12,729 bases of DNA from Actinomycetes bacterium (GCA_021846725.1 JAJZWK010000039.1:1-12729); one strand, 5' to 3'; shown: positions 7,811 to 12,729, numbered from the stretch's first letter. The notes: generated by a model from the letters alone, not told the origin. Made by a program: numbers and translations.

Positions 7811-9796
7811 TTACACCGCTGGATTTCCATGTACAATCCTGACTAAGCCACGTTCGCTGGCGTCGGGGTACTCTATCCTTGCGTGGGCACCTCTGGTCTC
7901 TCTTCGGTCATAGGCTGACCTGACCAGTGCATTTGCGACAATACACATGTTGAGTAACTCTATTGTATCACGATTTATATACATCTGATTACCTGCAAGT
8001 GAGCTACTCTCAGACGCTTGATCCCCTATAAGCTTGACAGACATAGGTGACGTAGGCACAGACATGGACGTGGGTATGGGCATGGGCATGGACGACATGG
8101 GTATAGACGACACAGTATCATGTATCGTTCGGGCTACTCCACTGAGACCGCCCTCAGATCGTATCACTCCGCCGCCCTGCATCATCTCCTCTTGAAAGTG
8201 CTCCCTCATCTTTCTTATCTTTGAATCTGTTTGATGACCAATTGACCCCGGAATCAGAGCACTCTCATGTTGTGTAATCTCATTCTGCATACTTGAATGC
8301 TCCATTGAATCACTCTCATGCTGTGAACTTGCGTGTTCCATGCGTGAGCTTTCACGTCCTATGGGAGAGATACCATAATGCTCCTCGAACTCCTCTACCC
8401 CCATGCACGCAACCCTGCTCTGTGCTCCCAACCAAGCTGCAATGGCTCCGGTCGCATCGGCCTTCCGCTTGCCCGATACAATAGCTCTGGCTGCCCTTAT
8501 GCCATACACCAACCCCTCCAGTAAAGAGTTGGATGCCAGTCGGTTAGCTCCATGTACCCCCGTACATGCGACCTCACCAGCGGCAAAAAGACCTTCGCAA
8601 CCAGTAGCTCCATCTAGGTCGGTGAGAATTCCTCCTGATACATAGTGTGCTGCAGGAGCAACCGGCAACCAATCTTTGGTAGGATCCAGATTGCAACTCT
8701 CCAGCATAGTAAATATTGTAGGAAATCGCTCATCAAAACCAGCCAGGCCAGTAGCATCCAGCCAAAGATGGGGCATGCCCTGCTCTGCCATCTTTAGAGC
8801 TATCGCCCTACTTACCTTGTCACGGGGAGCAAGTTCGTCTACAAACCTATTCCCATCCCTATCACGTAATACGGCACCATGACCACGAAGAGCTTCAGAT
8901 AACAATGGTCTAGGCATGACAGCATGATATAGAGCAGTGGGATGAAATTGGAAAAACTCCAAATCGGCCACTGGCACTCCTGCCCTTAGCGCCATAGCAA
9001 CACCATCTCCGGTAGCTTCAGGAGGATTGGTAGTAACGGAATAGAGTTGTCCAGCGCCCCCAGTAGCCAGCAAAACCACTTCCGCTCTAATCTCCTGCAA
9101 ATTACCCAACGGATCTATACAGCGCACTCCCTTGCAAATACCCATTTCTACAATCAAATCGAAGCTGAACCATCTCTCCATGATGGTAACATCGCTTGCA
9201 CGCACAGATTCCACAAGTGCACGCTCCACCTCTGCTCCAGTAGCCACCCCTCCAGCATGTAAAACTCTGGCAGCAGAATGCCCCCCTTCTCGTGCCCGCA
9301 GGTAATTCCCTGCTGCGTCACGATCAAATGACATACCGGCAGCGACTAGGGCAATAATTGCATCCGGTCCCTCATCCACCAGAACACGAACAGCATCCAA
9401 GTCGCAGAGTCCGTCACCTGCCTTGAGTGTGTCAGACATGTGTTGATCAATGCTGTCCTCGTCACCGGGCAATACTGCCGCTATTCCACCCTGTGCCCAA
9501 CGAGTAGCTGACTGGCTTAACTCTCCCTTTGTTATGATACCGACACGCATATCTTTATCAATACCGGTCGTACTCCTTTTGCTAATCGTGTTCCTTTTGC
9601 CAGCTATACTCCTTTTGTCGGTCGTGTCTCTTTTGTCGGTTATGTCCCTTTTGCCGAATGTGTCCCCCATACTAGCCATACCGTTCATGCTCAATGACAG
9701 TGCAGCAAAAAGACCAGCTACGCCACTACCTATCACCAAGACATCAAAGGAAGCTGGCTGGCTCGGCATGGAAGTAGCAGGTGACTCAAGATTCAT
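7811..9796 (-). CDS. nadB: L-aspartate oxidase with three low-complexity insertions
   Basis: NadB is an FAD enzyme oxidising L-aspartate to iminoaspartate, first step of de novo NAD synthesis. From the ATG at 9796 it is 661 aa, well above the usual ~510-550. Family motifs are intact: dinucleotide-binding GSGVAG at 23-28, SATRWAQGGIAAV at 96-108, FFQFHPTAL at 281-289, the FAD segment with GLFAAGE and GANRLASNSLLEGLVYG (about 402-432), and the late arginine-rich RETRGAHAR. The surplus length is in three places. About 37-82 holds five KR-containing hexapeptide repeats between the first FAD helix and second strand. About 479-525 is His/Glu/Ser/Met-rich. About 561-605 is Met/Pro/Ser-rich. The frame extends to a TTG at 9862, but the ATG at 9796 has the Shine-Dalgarno GGAGG 8 nt before it. 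The upstream sequence is an inserted hairpin element. It lies between panD and nadC. Confidence 0.95.
   Translation of the reverse strand: MNLESPATSMPSQPASFDVLVIGSGVAGLFAALSLSMNGMASMGDTFGKRDITDKRDTTDKRSIAGKRNTISKRSTTGIDKDMRVGIITKGELSQSATRWAQGGIAAVLPGDEDSIDQHMSDTLKAGDGLCDLDAVRVLVDEGPDAIIALVAAGMSFDRDAAGNYLRAREGGHSAARVLHAGGVATGAEVERALVESVRASDVTIMERWFSFDLIVEMGICKGVRCIDPLGNLQEIRAEVVLLATGGAGQLYSVTTNPPEATGDGVAMALRAGVPVADLEFFQFHPTALYHAVMPRPLLSEALRGHGAVLRDRDGNRFVDELAPRDKVSRAIALKMAEQGMPHLWLDATGLAGFDERFPTIFTMLESCNLDPTKDWLPVAPAAHYVSGGILTDLDGATGCEGLFAAGEVACTGVHGANRLASNSLLEGLVYGIRAARAIVSGKRKADATGAIAAWLGAQSRVACMGVEEFEEHYGISPIGRESSRMEHASSQHESDSMEHSSMQNEITQHESALIPGSIGHQTDSKIRKMREHFQEEMMQGGGVIRSEGGLSGVARTIHDTVSSIPMSSMPMPIPTSMSVPTSPMSVKLIGDQASESSSLAGNQMYINRDTIELLNMCIVANALVRSAYDRRETRGAHARIEYPDASERGLVRIVHGNPAV
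8082..8111. repeat. 15-bp tandem repeat in nadB, Met/Pro-rich insertion
   Basis: Two adjacent 15-bp units at 8082-8096 and 8097-8111 (ATGGGCATGGACGAC type, two mismatches) encode the SSIPM/SSMPM pair. The surrounding sequence continues as less regular ATGGGC-type repeats that make the Met/Pro/Ser/Thr-rich loop. Confidence 0.8.
8260..8325. repeat. 51-bp-period repeat in nadB, His/Glu/Ser/Met-rich insertion
   Basis: The 15-bp unit CACTCTCATGTTGTG at 8260-8274 recurs at 8311-8325 with one mismatch, 51 bp or 17 codons apart. It encodes the two QHES blocks. Between and beyond them the motif MEH-x-S-x-Q occurs twice, 12 residues apart, so the insertion grew by more than one duplication. Confidence 0.8.
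9570..9659. repeat. Five 18-bp tandem repeats in nadB
   Basis: Five consecutive 18-bp units (9570-9587, 9588-9605, 9606-9623, 9624-9641, 9642-9659) each carry a CCTTTTG or TCTTTTG core. They encode hexapeptides of the form [GDS]KR[DSN][TI][TAI]. The units have diverged at several positions, so the array is not newly formed. There are no unique spacers, so it is not CRISPR. Confidence 0.95.
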
Positions 9797-9860
9797 CTTG
9801 ACATCCTCCCCATGGCTAAAGCCAGAGACTTGTAGGGAGCGTCCTAGGGAGCGTCTGGTC
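9797..9860 (-). mobile_element. Relic hairpin element resembling an IS200/IS605-IS1341 right end (copy 1)
   Basis: On the - strand the core has the hairpin arms GGC-TTTA-GCC extended by CTCT and ATGGGG, followed by AGGATGTCAAG. This layout (CCCC-like arm, GGCTTTAGCC, GGGG arm, then AG-ATGTCAA) is, from my knowledge of the family, that of the right end and omega-RNA 3' end of TnpB-bearing IS200/IS605 elements. No tnpB or tnpA is in the window. Upstream of the core, GACGCTCCCTA is repeated with a 12-bp period. A second copy at 11275-11325 matches the 31-bp core at 27 positions, all differences being transitions. The family assignment is recalled, not searched. Confidence 0.6.
9805..9809 (-). 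promoter_or_regulatory. nadB ribosome binding site supplied by the hairpin element
   Basis: GGAGG lies 8 nt before the ATG at 9796 and is part of the 3' arm and tail of the hairpin element. It decides the nadB start in favour of 9796 over the TTG at 9862. Confidence 0.75.
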
Positions 9861-9869
9861 AAGATTCAT
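9816..9869 (-). other. 17-codon frame from the panD stop into the hairpin element (possible former nadB start)
   Basis: The ATG at 9869 overlaps the panD TGA as ATGA. It begins M-N-L-D where the present nadB begins M-N-L-E. It runs 17 codons and stops at a TAG formed by the loop of the hairpin element, 19 nt before the nadB ATG. It looks like the original coupled nadB start, cut off by the insertion. It could still act as a re-initiation leader. Confidence 0.45.
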
Positions 9870-10261
9870 CGGGACATTTGACCGGTAGTGCCTGCATCAA
9901 GGTGCAATGGCACTCCCTTCAGGGTAGGACGGTTACGATCATCTACATGCACCACCTTAGGGCTATAATTGGCCAGCTCCACCTCTTCGTAATCGGCATA
10001 GGTCAATATAATCACCTTGTCCCCTGGATGAACCAACCTGGCTGCAGCACCATTCAGGCAAATCTGTCCGGCATCGCCCTCTATGGCATACGTTTCGAAT
10101 CGGGCACCGTTATCAATATCCAGTACCGCTACCTGCTCATTCTCCATGATGTCCGCAAGCTCCATCAAGGCCGGATCTATACTAATTGAGCCTATATAAT
10201 TGATATTCGCTTCCGTCACGGTAGCCCTGTGTATCTTGGACTTTAGCATATGCCTTCTCAT
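9866..10261 (-). CDS. panD: Aspartate 1-decarboxylase proenzyme
   Basis: PanD is a pyruvoyl enzyme that decarboxylates L-aspartate to beta-alanine for pantothenate. The protein is 131 aa, a normal length. The self-cleavage site Gly24-Ser25 is present in YIGSIS, with Lys9 and His11 in MLKSKIHRATVT, an Arg/Thr/Tyr set in ARFETYAIEG (Arg52, Thr55, Tyr56), and LNGAAARLVHPGD with Asn68. All residues expected for processing and catalysis are there. The start at 10261 has AAGGA 7 nt upstream and a GGAGG slightly further away. Met5 is the only other candidate and lacks a properly spaced Shine-Dalgarno. The initiation region is duplicated 41 bp upstream. Its stop overlaps an ATG that was probably the original nadB start. 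There are no repeat insertions in the protein. Confidence 0.97.
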   Translation of the reverse strand: MRRHMLKSKIHRATVTEANINYIGSISIDPALMELADIMENEQVAVLDIDNGARFETYAIEGDAGQICLNGAAARLVHPGDKVIILTYADYEEVELANYSPKVVHVDDRNRPTLKGVPLHLDAGTTGQMSR

Positions 10262-10317
10262 ACTACTATCCTTCCTCCTCTCTGGAGAATATGCCTTCTC
10301 ATATTTATATCCTTCCT
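10248..10317 (-). repeat. Duplicated panD translation-initiation region
   Basis: A 29-bp unit at 10248-10276 (Shine-Dalgarno AGGAAGGA, a short spacer, and ATGAGAAGGCATAT) recurs at 10289-10317 with three mismatches, all in the spacer. The period is 41 bp. The last 14 bp, including the start codon and the next codons, are identical. Confidence 0.92.
10258..10302 (-). other. 14-codon leader ORF coupled to panD
   Basis: The upstream copy of the panD initiation region starts a 14-codon frame (MRRHIL...) with its own AAGGA 7 nt before the ATG. Because the duplication period is not a multiple of three, the frame ends at a TGA that overlaps the panD ATG as ATGA. This fits a translated leader controlling or feeding panD translation, or a fortuitous result of the duplication. 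Confidence 0.5.
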
Positions 10318-10325
10318 ATCCTCCT

Positions 10326-12023
10326 CTATATCCTTCCTGTCCCTCGATGATAACATTGTACTCCGATATTATCTATCAGCCTAACATCACCGACTTTAGC
10401 TGCAACAAGTAGCCTGATACGCTCACCATCATTGCCAAGCTTATTACCTACTGGTACAAAACTATCTGCATAGACTATTTCGGCGTATTCGACCAACACT
10501 CCCTCCTCTTTTTCCATCTCAACAACCATAGCCTTTTTAGCCACATCGATACCAGCGCTAGAACAAATCGCCTTCTCTCCTGCGAGCAGGGCACGATAAA
10601 GAGACAGAGCGGCCTTGCGCATCTTTGGGGAAAGATTTCTATTACGGCTGGACATGGCAAGGCCGTCAGCCTCTCTGACCGTAGGACACGGTACTACCTC
10701 TACCGGAAGCAGCATTTCCCTGACCAACTCTCTAACAACTGCAATCTGCTGATAATCCTTCTCACCAAAATACGCCTTACACCTCCCCGCAATAGCAAAC
10801 AACTTGGCTACTACGGTTGCAACCCCGTCAAAATGACCTGGCCTGAAAGCACCCTCCAGTATCTCCGTGACACCTGATACATGTACCACGCTGCCAGGCG
10901 GTGCCGGATATCCAGGATACATCTCTTCCACGCTCGGGACAAACACTATATCAGCACCACGCTCCTGGCAAAAATTCAAGTCTTCCTCTAGCGTCCTGGG
11001 GTAACGATCCAGGTCGGCATGGTCATTAAATTGCAATGGGTTGACGAAAATAGTGACTACCACCACGTCACACTCACGCCTGGCTCGCTCTATCAGTGAC
11101 CCATGTCCTGCGTGCAACGCCCCCATGGTCGGTACCAAGCCAATCTGCATACCAGTAGATCTCGACTCCTCCAGTCTCCGCTGTAGTACGACCGCCTGAT
11201 CGACCACCTCTACATCTCTACTTGTGTCCCTGCTGCCTGTGCCCCTGCTCTCCTGTAGCAAAATGTCTGTAGCCCTGACACCCTCCCCATGGCCAAAGCC
11301 AGGGACTTGCAGGACGTGTCTGGTCATTTGCTCGATCAACTGCAACTCTGCCAGGTAAGCAGCTCTGTCCTGCTCATTCAAAGCCGCCAAATGCCTTGCT
11401 ATGGTATCTTTGTCACCTCGAGACGCAGGACCGGTCAATGCATCCTGGACACCCATAGAATGTATGTCATCGAGAGTAAATCTGGCTAAGTCCAGTAGCG
11501 CATCCATATCCAACCCTGCCAAAGCTCCCACCCTGCCAGCATGAGACATCAAGGCAACAAGGTGATTGGCAGCTATACAGCCTGCAGCATGGTACAGCAC
11601 TCTCGCACTGTCATCGATATGGATTATTCTTCCACCCAAGTCATGCACTATATCACTGACCGCGATATCCCCCGATACGGCAAATCTCATCCCACTTAAC
11701 AAACGATCCTTACCTACCACCGGGTCAGGGAGTGGAGCAAACGGATGCAATACCGCCCTACGCGGATGAGGCAATAGAGCGTCTATATCAGTAGCGCCTG
11801 ACAGATGAACCACTAATGTATCTGGGTCAGGTTCTATGGATTTGGCTGTCTCTGCTATTGACCTATCAGGAACGGCCAGTATAAGGATATCCGTCCCATG
11901 TGACATCTCTCGCAAATCCGAGCTATGACTATAAGGACCATCTACACGATATCCAACTTCTTGCAGTGCTCCAGCAAAAGCCTTACCAGCTCTACCGGCA
12001 CCTATTATGCGTATATTTTTCAT
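10326..12023 (-). CDS. panC: Fused DUF2520 Rossmann-like protein and pantothenate synthetase
   Basis: This is a 565-aa two-domain protein. Residues 1 to about 232 are a Rossmann-like DUF2520 protein with the NAD(P) motif GAGRAGKAFA at 8-17 and the C-terminal helical part (LTGPASRGD at 196-204). That function is unclear, although the family resembles ketopantoate reductase-type dehydrogenases. Residues from about 270 are PanC, which joins pantoate and beta-alanine with ATP. Landmarks are PTMGALHAGH at 298-307, FVNPLQFN at 326-333, RPGHFDGVATVV at 394-405, FGEKDYQQ at 419-426 and SSRNRNLS at 458-465. In most Actinobacteria known to me these are separate adjacent genes. The joining segment (233-269) is encoded by a hairpin-element relic plus a 15-bp repeat. 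The start ATG at 12023 has AGGGAG close upstream. It is the first gene of the operon. A frameshift or assembly error is not indicated, because the frame is open throughout. Confidence 0.93.
   Translation of the reverse strand: MKNIRIIGAGRAGKAFAGALQEVGYRVDGPYSHSSDLREMSHGTDILILAVPDRSIAETAKSIEPDPDTLVVHLSGATDIDALLPHPRRAVLHPFAPLPDPVVGKDRLLSGMRFAVSGDIAVSDIVHDLGGRIIHIDDSARVLYHAAGCIAANHLVALMSHAGRVGALAGLDMDALLDLARFTLDDIHSMGVQDALTGPASRGDKDTIARHLAALNEQDRAAYLAELQLIEQMTRHVLQVPGFGHGEGVRATDILLQESRGTGSRDTSRDVEVVDQAVVLQRRLEESRSTGMQIGLVPTMGALHAGHGSLIERARRECDVVVVTIFVNPLQFNDHADLDRYPRTLEEDLNFCQERGADIVFVPSVEEMYPGYPAPPGSVVHVSGVTEILEGAFRPGHFDGVATVVAKLFAIAGRCKAYFGEKDYQQIAVVRELVREMLLPVEVVPCPTVREADGLAMSSRNRNLSPKMRKAALSLYRALLAGEKAICSSAGIDVAKKAMVVEMEKEEGVLVEYAEIVYADSFVPVGNKLGNDGERIRLLVAAKVGDVRLIDNIGVQCYHRGTGRI
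11220..11249. repeat. 15-bp tandem repeat in the DUF2520-PanC linker
   Basis: Two 15-bp units (11220-11234 and 11235-11249) share an AGCAGGG-CACA core on the - strand. They encode the SRGTG/SRDTS part of the linker, directly after the hairpin-element relic. Confidence 0.7.
11275..11325 (-). mobile_element. Relic hairpin element resembling an IS200/IS605-IS1341 right end (copy 2, in frame)
   Basis: This is the second copy of the element found before nadB. Both share TGACCAGAC at one end, a CAAGT block, the GGCTTT[AG]GCC hairpin core, GGGGAGG[AG]TGTCA, and a closing [AG]G. It lacks the 12-bp internal duplication of copy 1. Here it is read through in the panC fusion frame and encodes about 17 residues (TRHVLQVPGFGHGEGVR). 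The same element read from the TTG at 9862 before nadB gives the similar TRRSLGRSLQVSGFSHGEDVK. Confidence 0.6.
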
Positions 12024-12190
12024 TCACTCCCTTATACGATCCAGTCCTCAAAAATTTGCGGTACCGGTCGCTCCAAGTCGTAATTTCACTATTTCTATCT
12101 ACAAAACACTATACACTATATAACACCCTATTCATAGAGTACTACATACTGAAGTTTACTACATATATTACCTTAACAGTATACGCCGAC
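12024..12190 (-). promoter_or_regulatory. AT-rich leader and probable promoter region of the cofactor operon
   Basis: This stretch is clearly richer in A and T than the neighbouring genes and has no supported gene. The operon promoter should lie here. TATAGT-like -10 hexamers are visible around 12107-12122 on the - strand, but no convincing -35 box is placed correctly, so no specific promoter is called. AGGGAG just before the ATG at 12023 is the likely ribosome binding site. Confidence 0.4.
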
Positions 12191-12395
12191 AAATGTCTCT
12201 GCACAAAATCACTTGCACATTGATGACTACGTACCTGGACATCGATATCCGGAATATAAGCGCAAAGCTACCAAGAAACGTAACACTGGCAATGATAAAA
12301 GACGGGTTGCCAATAGGAGGTAGCAGACTGATGGATAACAGCAGGGTCATGGACAACAACAGGGTGGAGGACAGTGGTTGAGGGGAAAACAACAA
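12168..12395 (-). CDS. Doubtful small membrane protein ORF
   Basis: This is a 75-codon frame from a TTG at 12395; an ATG at 12350 would give 60 codons. I do not recognise it. Its first half is strongly hydrophobic (LLLSMT/LLLSIS followed by LLPPIG, then FIIASVTFLGSFALIF) and could form one or two membrane segments; the rest is Arg/Cys/Val-rich. The base composition is closer to the coding regions than to the adjacent AT-rich leader, and the repeat in it has a period of 18 bp, which keeps frame. There is no clear Shine-Dalgarno. A + strand frame (12193-12381) covers the same bases, so the strand is uncertain. Confidence 0.27.
   Translation of the reverse strand: MLFSPQPLSSTLLLSMTLLLSISLLPPIGNPSFIIASVTFLGSFALIFRISMSRYVVINVQVILCRDICRRILLR
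12331..12366. repeat. 18-bp tandem repeat upstream of the operon
   Basis: Two 18-bp units at 12331-12348 and 12349-12366 share ATGGA-AACA-CAGGGT with three mismatches, and a decayed third unit follows. The period matches the nadB and nadC arrays. Confidence 0.85.
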
Positions 12396-12401
12396 CTACT
12401 G

Positions 12402-12435
12402 TTGCTCTACATCATTTATTGCTCTACATTATTTG
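12402..12435. repeat. 17-bp tandem duplication at the 3' end of the small membrane protein gene
   Basis: Two adjacent 17-bp units at 12402-12418 and 12419-12435 (TTGCTCTACAT core, 15 of 17 identical) span the last codons and TAA of the gene at 12416-12709. The distal copy lies after the stop. The period is not a multiple of three, as expected where no frame needs keeping. Confidence 0.88.
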
Positions 12436-12709
12436 CCCTGGGAGGACGACGGCGAGGCTTGGATGCAGCGACTCTTGCGGCGGCCTTGGCTCTTACCTTG
12501 GGCATGAATATTACCACATAGACAGTAGAGAGCAATCCAAGTACAGCAACCACCAAAAACGGCAATAACGATAGGTGCGAAGGATGACGTGGATCAGAAA
12601 AGGCACCGATTACCGTTAAAATCCCAAATACCACCATGGCAAAGATACCGAGTAGGCGTCCAAATTTCAGAGTGAAAGGTCTTGTGCGATCAGCTTCCTT
12701 CCGCCTCAA
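12416..12709 (-). CDS. Small two-helix membrane protein, possibly 5'-truncated by the window
   Basis: I do not recognise a family. The frame of 97 codons can start at a TTG at 12709 but remains open to the window edge, so the true start may lie outside. It contains two hydrophobic segments, about residues 18-37 (GRLLGIFAMVVFGILTVIGA) and 47-69 (LSLLPFLVVAVLGLLSTVYVVIF). A positively charged N-terminus precedes them and a long Arg/Lys/Ala/Pro-rich C-terminal tail (KVRAKAAAR...KPRRRPPR) follows. The charge pattern suggests both ends are cytoplasmic. It lies upstream of the cofactor operon on the same strand, about 390 bp from the panC fusion. In mycobacteria the DUF2520-panC region also has small membrane protein genes upstream, but I see no sequence match that would justify naming it. 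Confidence 0.55.
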   Translation of the reverse strand: MRRKEADRTRPFTLKFGRLLGIFAMVVFGILTVIGAFSDPRHPSHLSLLPFLVVAVLGLLSTVYVVIFMPKVRAKAAARVAASKPRRRPPRANNVEQ

Positions 12710-12729
12710 TCTTACAACACAGTAACCCG

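Larger units (their letters stand above)
9786..9870. repeat. 12-bp direct repeats flanking the hairpin element before nadB
   Basis: TCAAGATTCATC occurs at 9786-9797 and again at 9859-9870, a period of 73 bp. On the - strand each copy reads GATGAATCTTGA. The outer copy contains an ATG overlapping the panD stop (ATGA); the inner one contains the ATG now best supported as the nadB start. Confidence 0.88.

Noticed and set aside
7211..7846. 211-codon open frame on the + strand across nadC
   Set aside because: It is antisense to a fully supported nadC, has no recognisable domain, and is the typical by-product of the opposite coding strand.
9570..9659. Possible CRISPR-like array
   Set aside because: The 18-bp units are directly adjacent with no spacers and lie in frame within nadB.
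9797..9862. NadB starting at the TTG at 9862
   Set aside because: It would translate the hairpin element as an N-terminal extension with no homology to NadB, whereas the ATG at 9796 has a strong, well-spaced Shine-Dalgarno and gives a normal N-terminus.
12193..12381. 62-codon + strand frame in the upstream region
   Set aside because: It has no recognisable family, competes with an equally plausible - strand frame, and ends in repeat-derived residues.
12380..12412. Weak hairpin CAAC-AGTA-GTTG followed by TTGTTTT on the - strand
   Set aside because: The stem of about five pairs is too short and AT-rich to call a terminator for the small membrane gene with confidence.

Overview
The window looks like part of an actinobacterial chromosome. 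The gene order DUF2520 Rossmann protein / panC / panD / nadB / nadC / coaX / lysS is an arrangement known from Actinobacteria: mycobacteria have DUF2520-panC-panD-coaX-lysS, and streptomycetes place nadB and nadC in the same cluster. G+C is only moderate by eye, and LysS lacks the long N-terminal helix region. A deep-branching lineage such as Acidimicrobiia is therefore possible, but this is inference.

Layout: lepA (elongation factor 4) occupies 37-1824 on the + strand. Everything else with a firm call is on the - strand and reads as one long operon from 12023 down to 1845. In transcription order it is a DUF2520-PanC fusion, panD, nadB, nadC, coaX, lysS, an alpha/beta hydrolase and a zinc-type medium-chain dehydrogenase. 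Upstream of the operon lie an AT-rich stretch (probable promoter region), a doubtful small membrane ORF, and a small membrane protein gene that is open to the window edge.

How the genes work together: PanD makes beta-alanine from aspartate, PanC joins it to pantoate, and CoaX phosphorylates pantothenate, the first committed step to CoA. NadB oxidises aspartate and NadC makes nicotinate mononucleotide, on the de novo route to NAD. The operon thus joins two cofactor pathways that both draw on aspartate, plus lysyl-tRNA synthetase. nadA, panB and panE are not in the window.

The unusual part is not the gene list but what is written into it. (1) Almost every gene of the operon carries an in-frame tandem-repeat insertion in a surface loop or at a terminus. 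The periods seen in coding sequence are 15, 18, 24, 33, 39 and 51 bp, all multiples of three. (2) Two diverged copies of a roughly 50-bp hairpin element, resembling the right end / omega-RNA 3' end of IS200/IS605-IS1341 elements, are present. One supplies the Shine-Dalgarno of nadB and sits between 12-bp direct repeats. The other is read through in frame as the linker of the DUF2520-PanC fusion. (3) The translation-initiation regions of lysS and panD are duplicated. (4) Several gene junctions contain mini-ORFs whose start or stop overlaps the neighbouring gene as ATGA or TAATG, suggesting coupled re-initiation.
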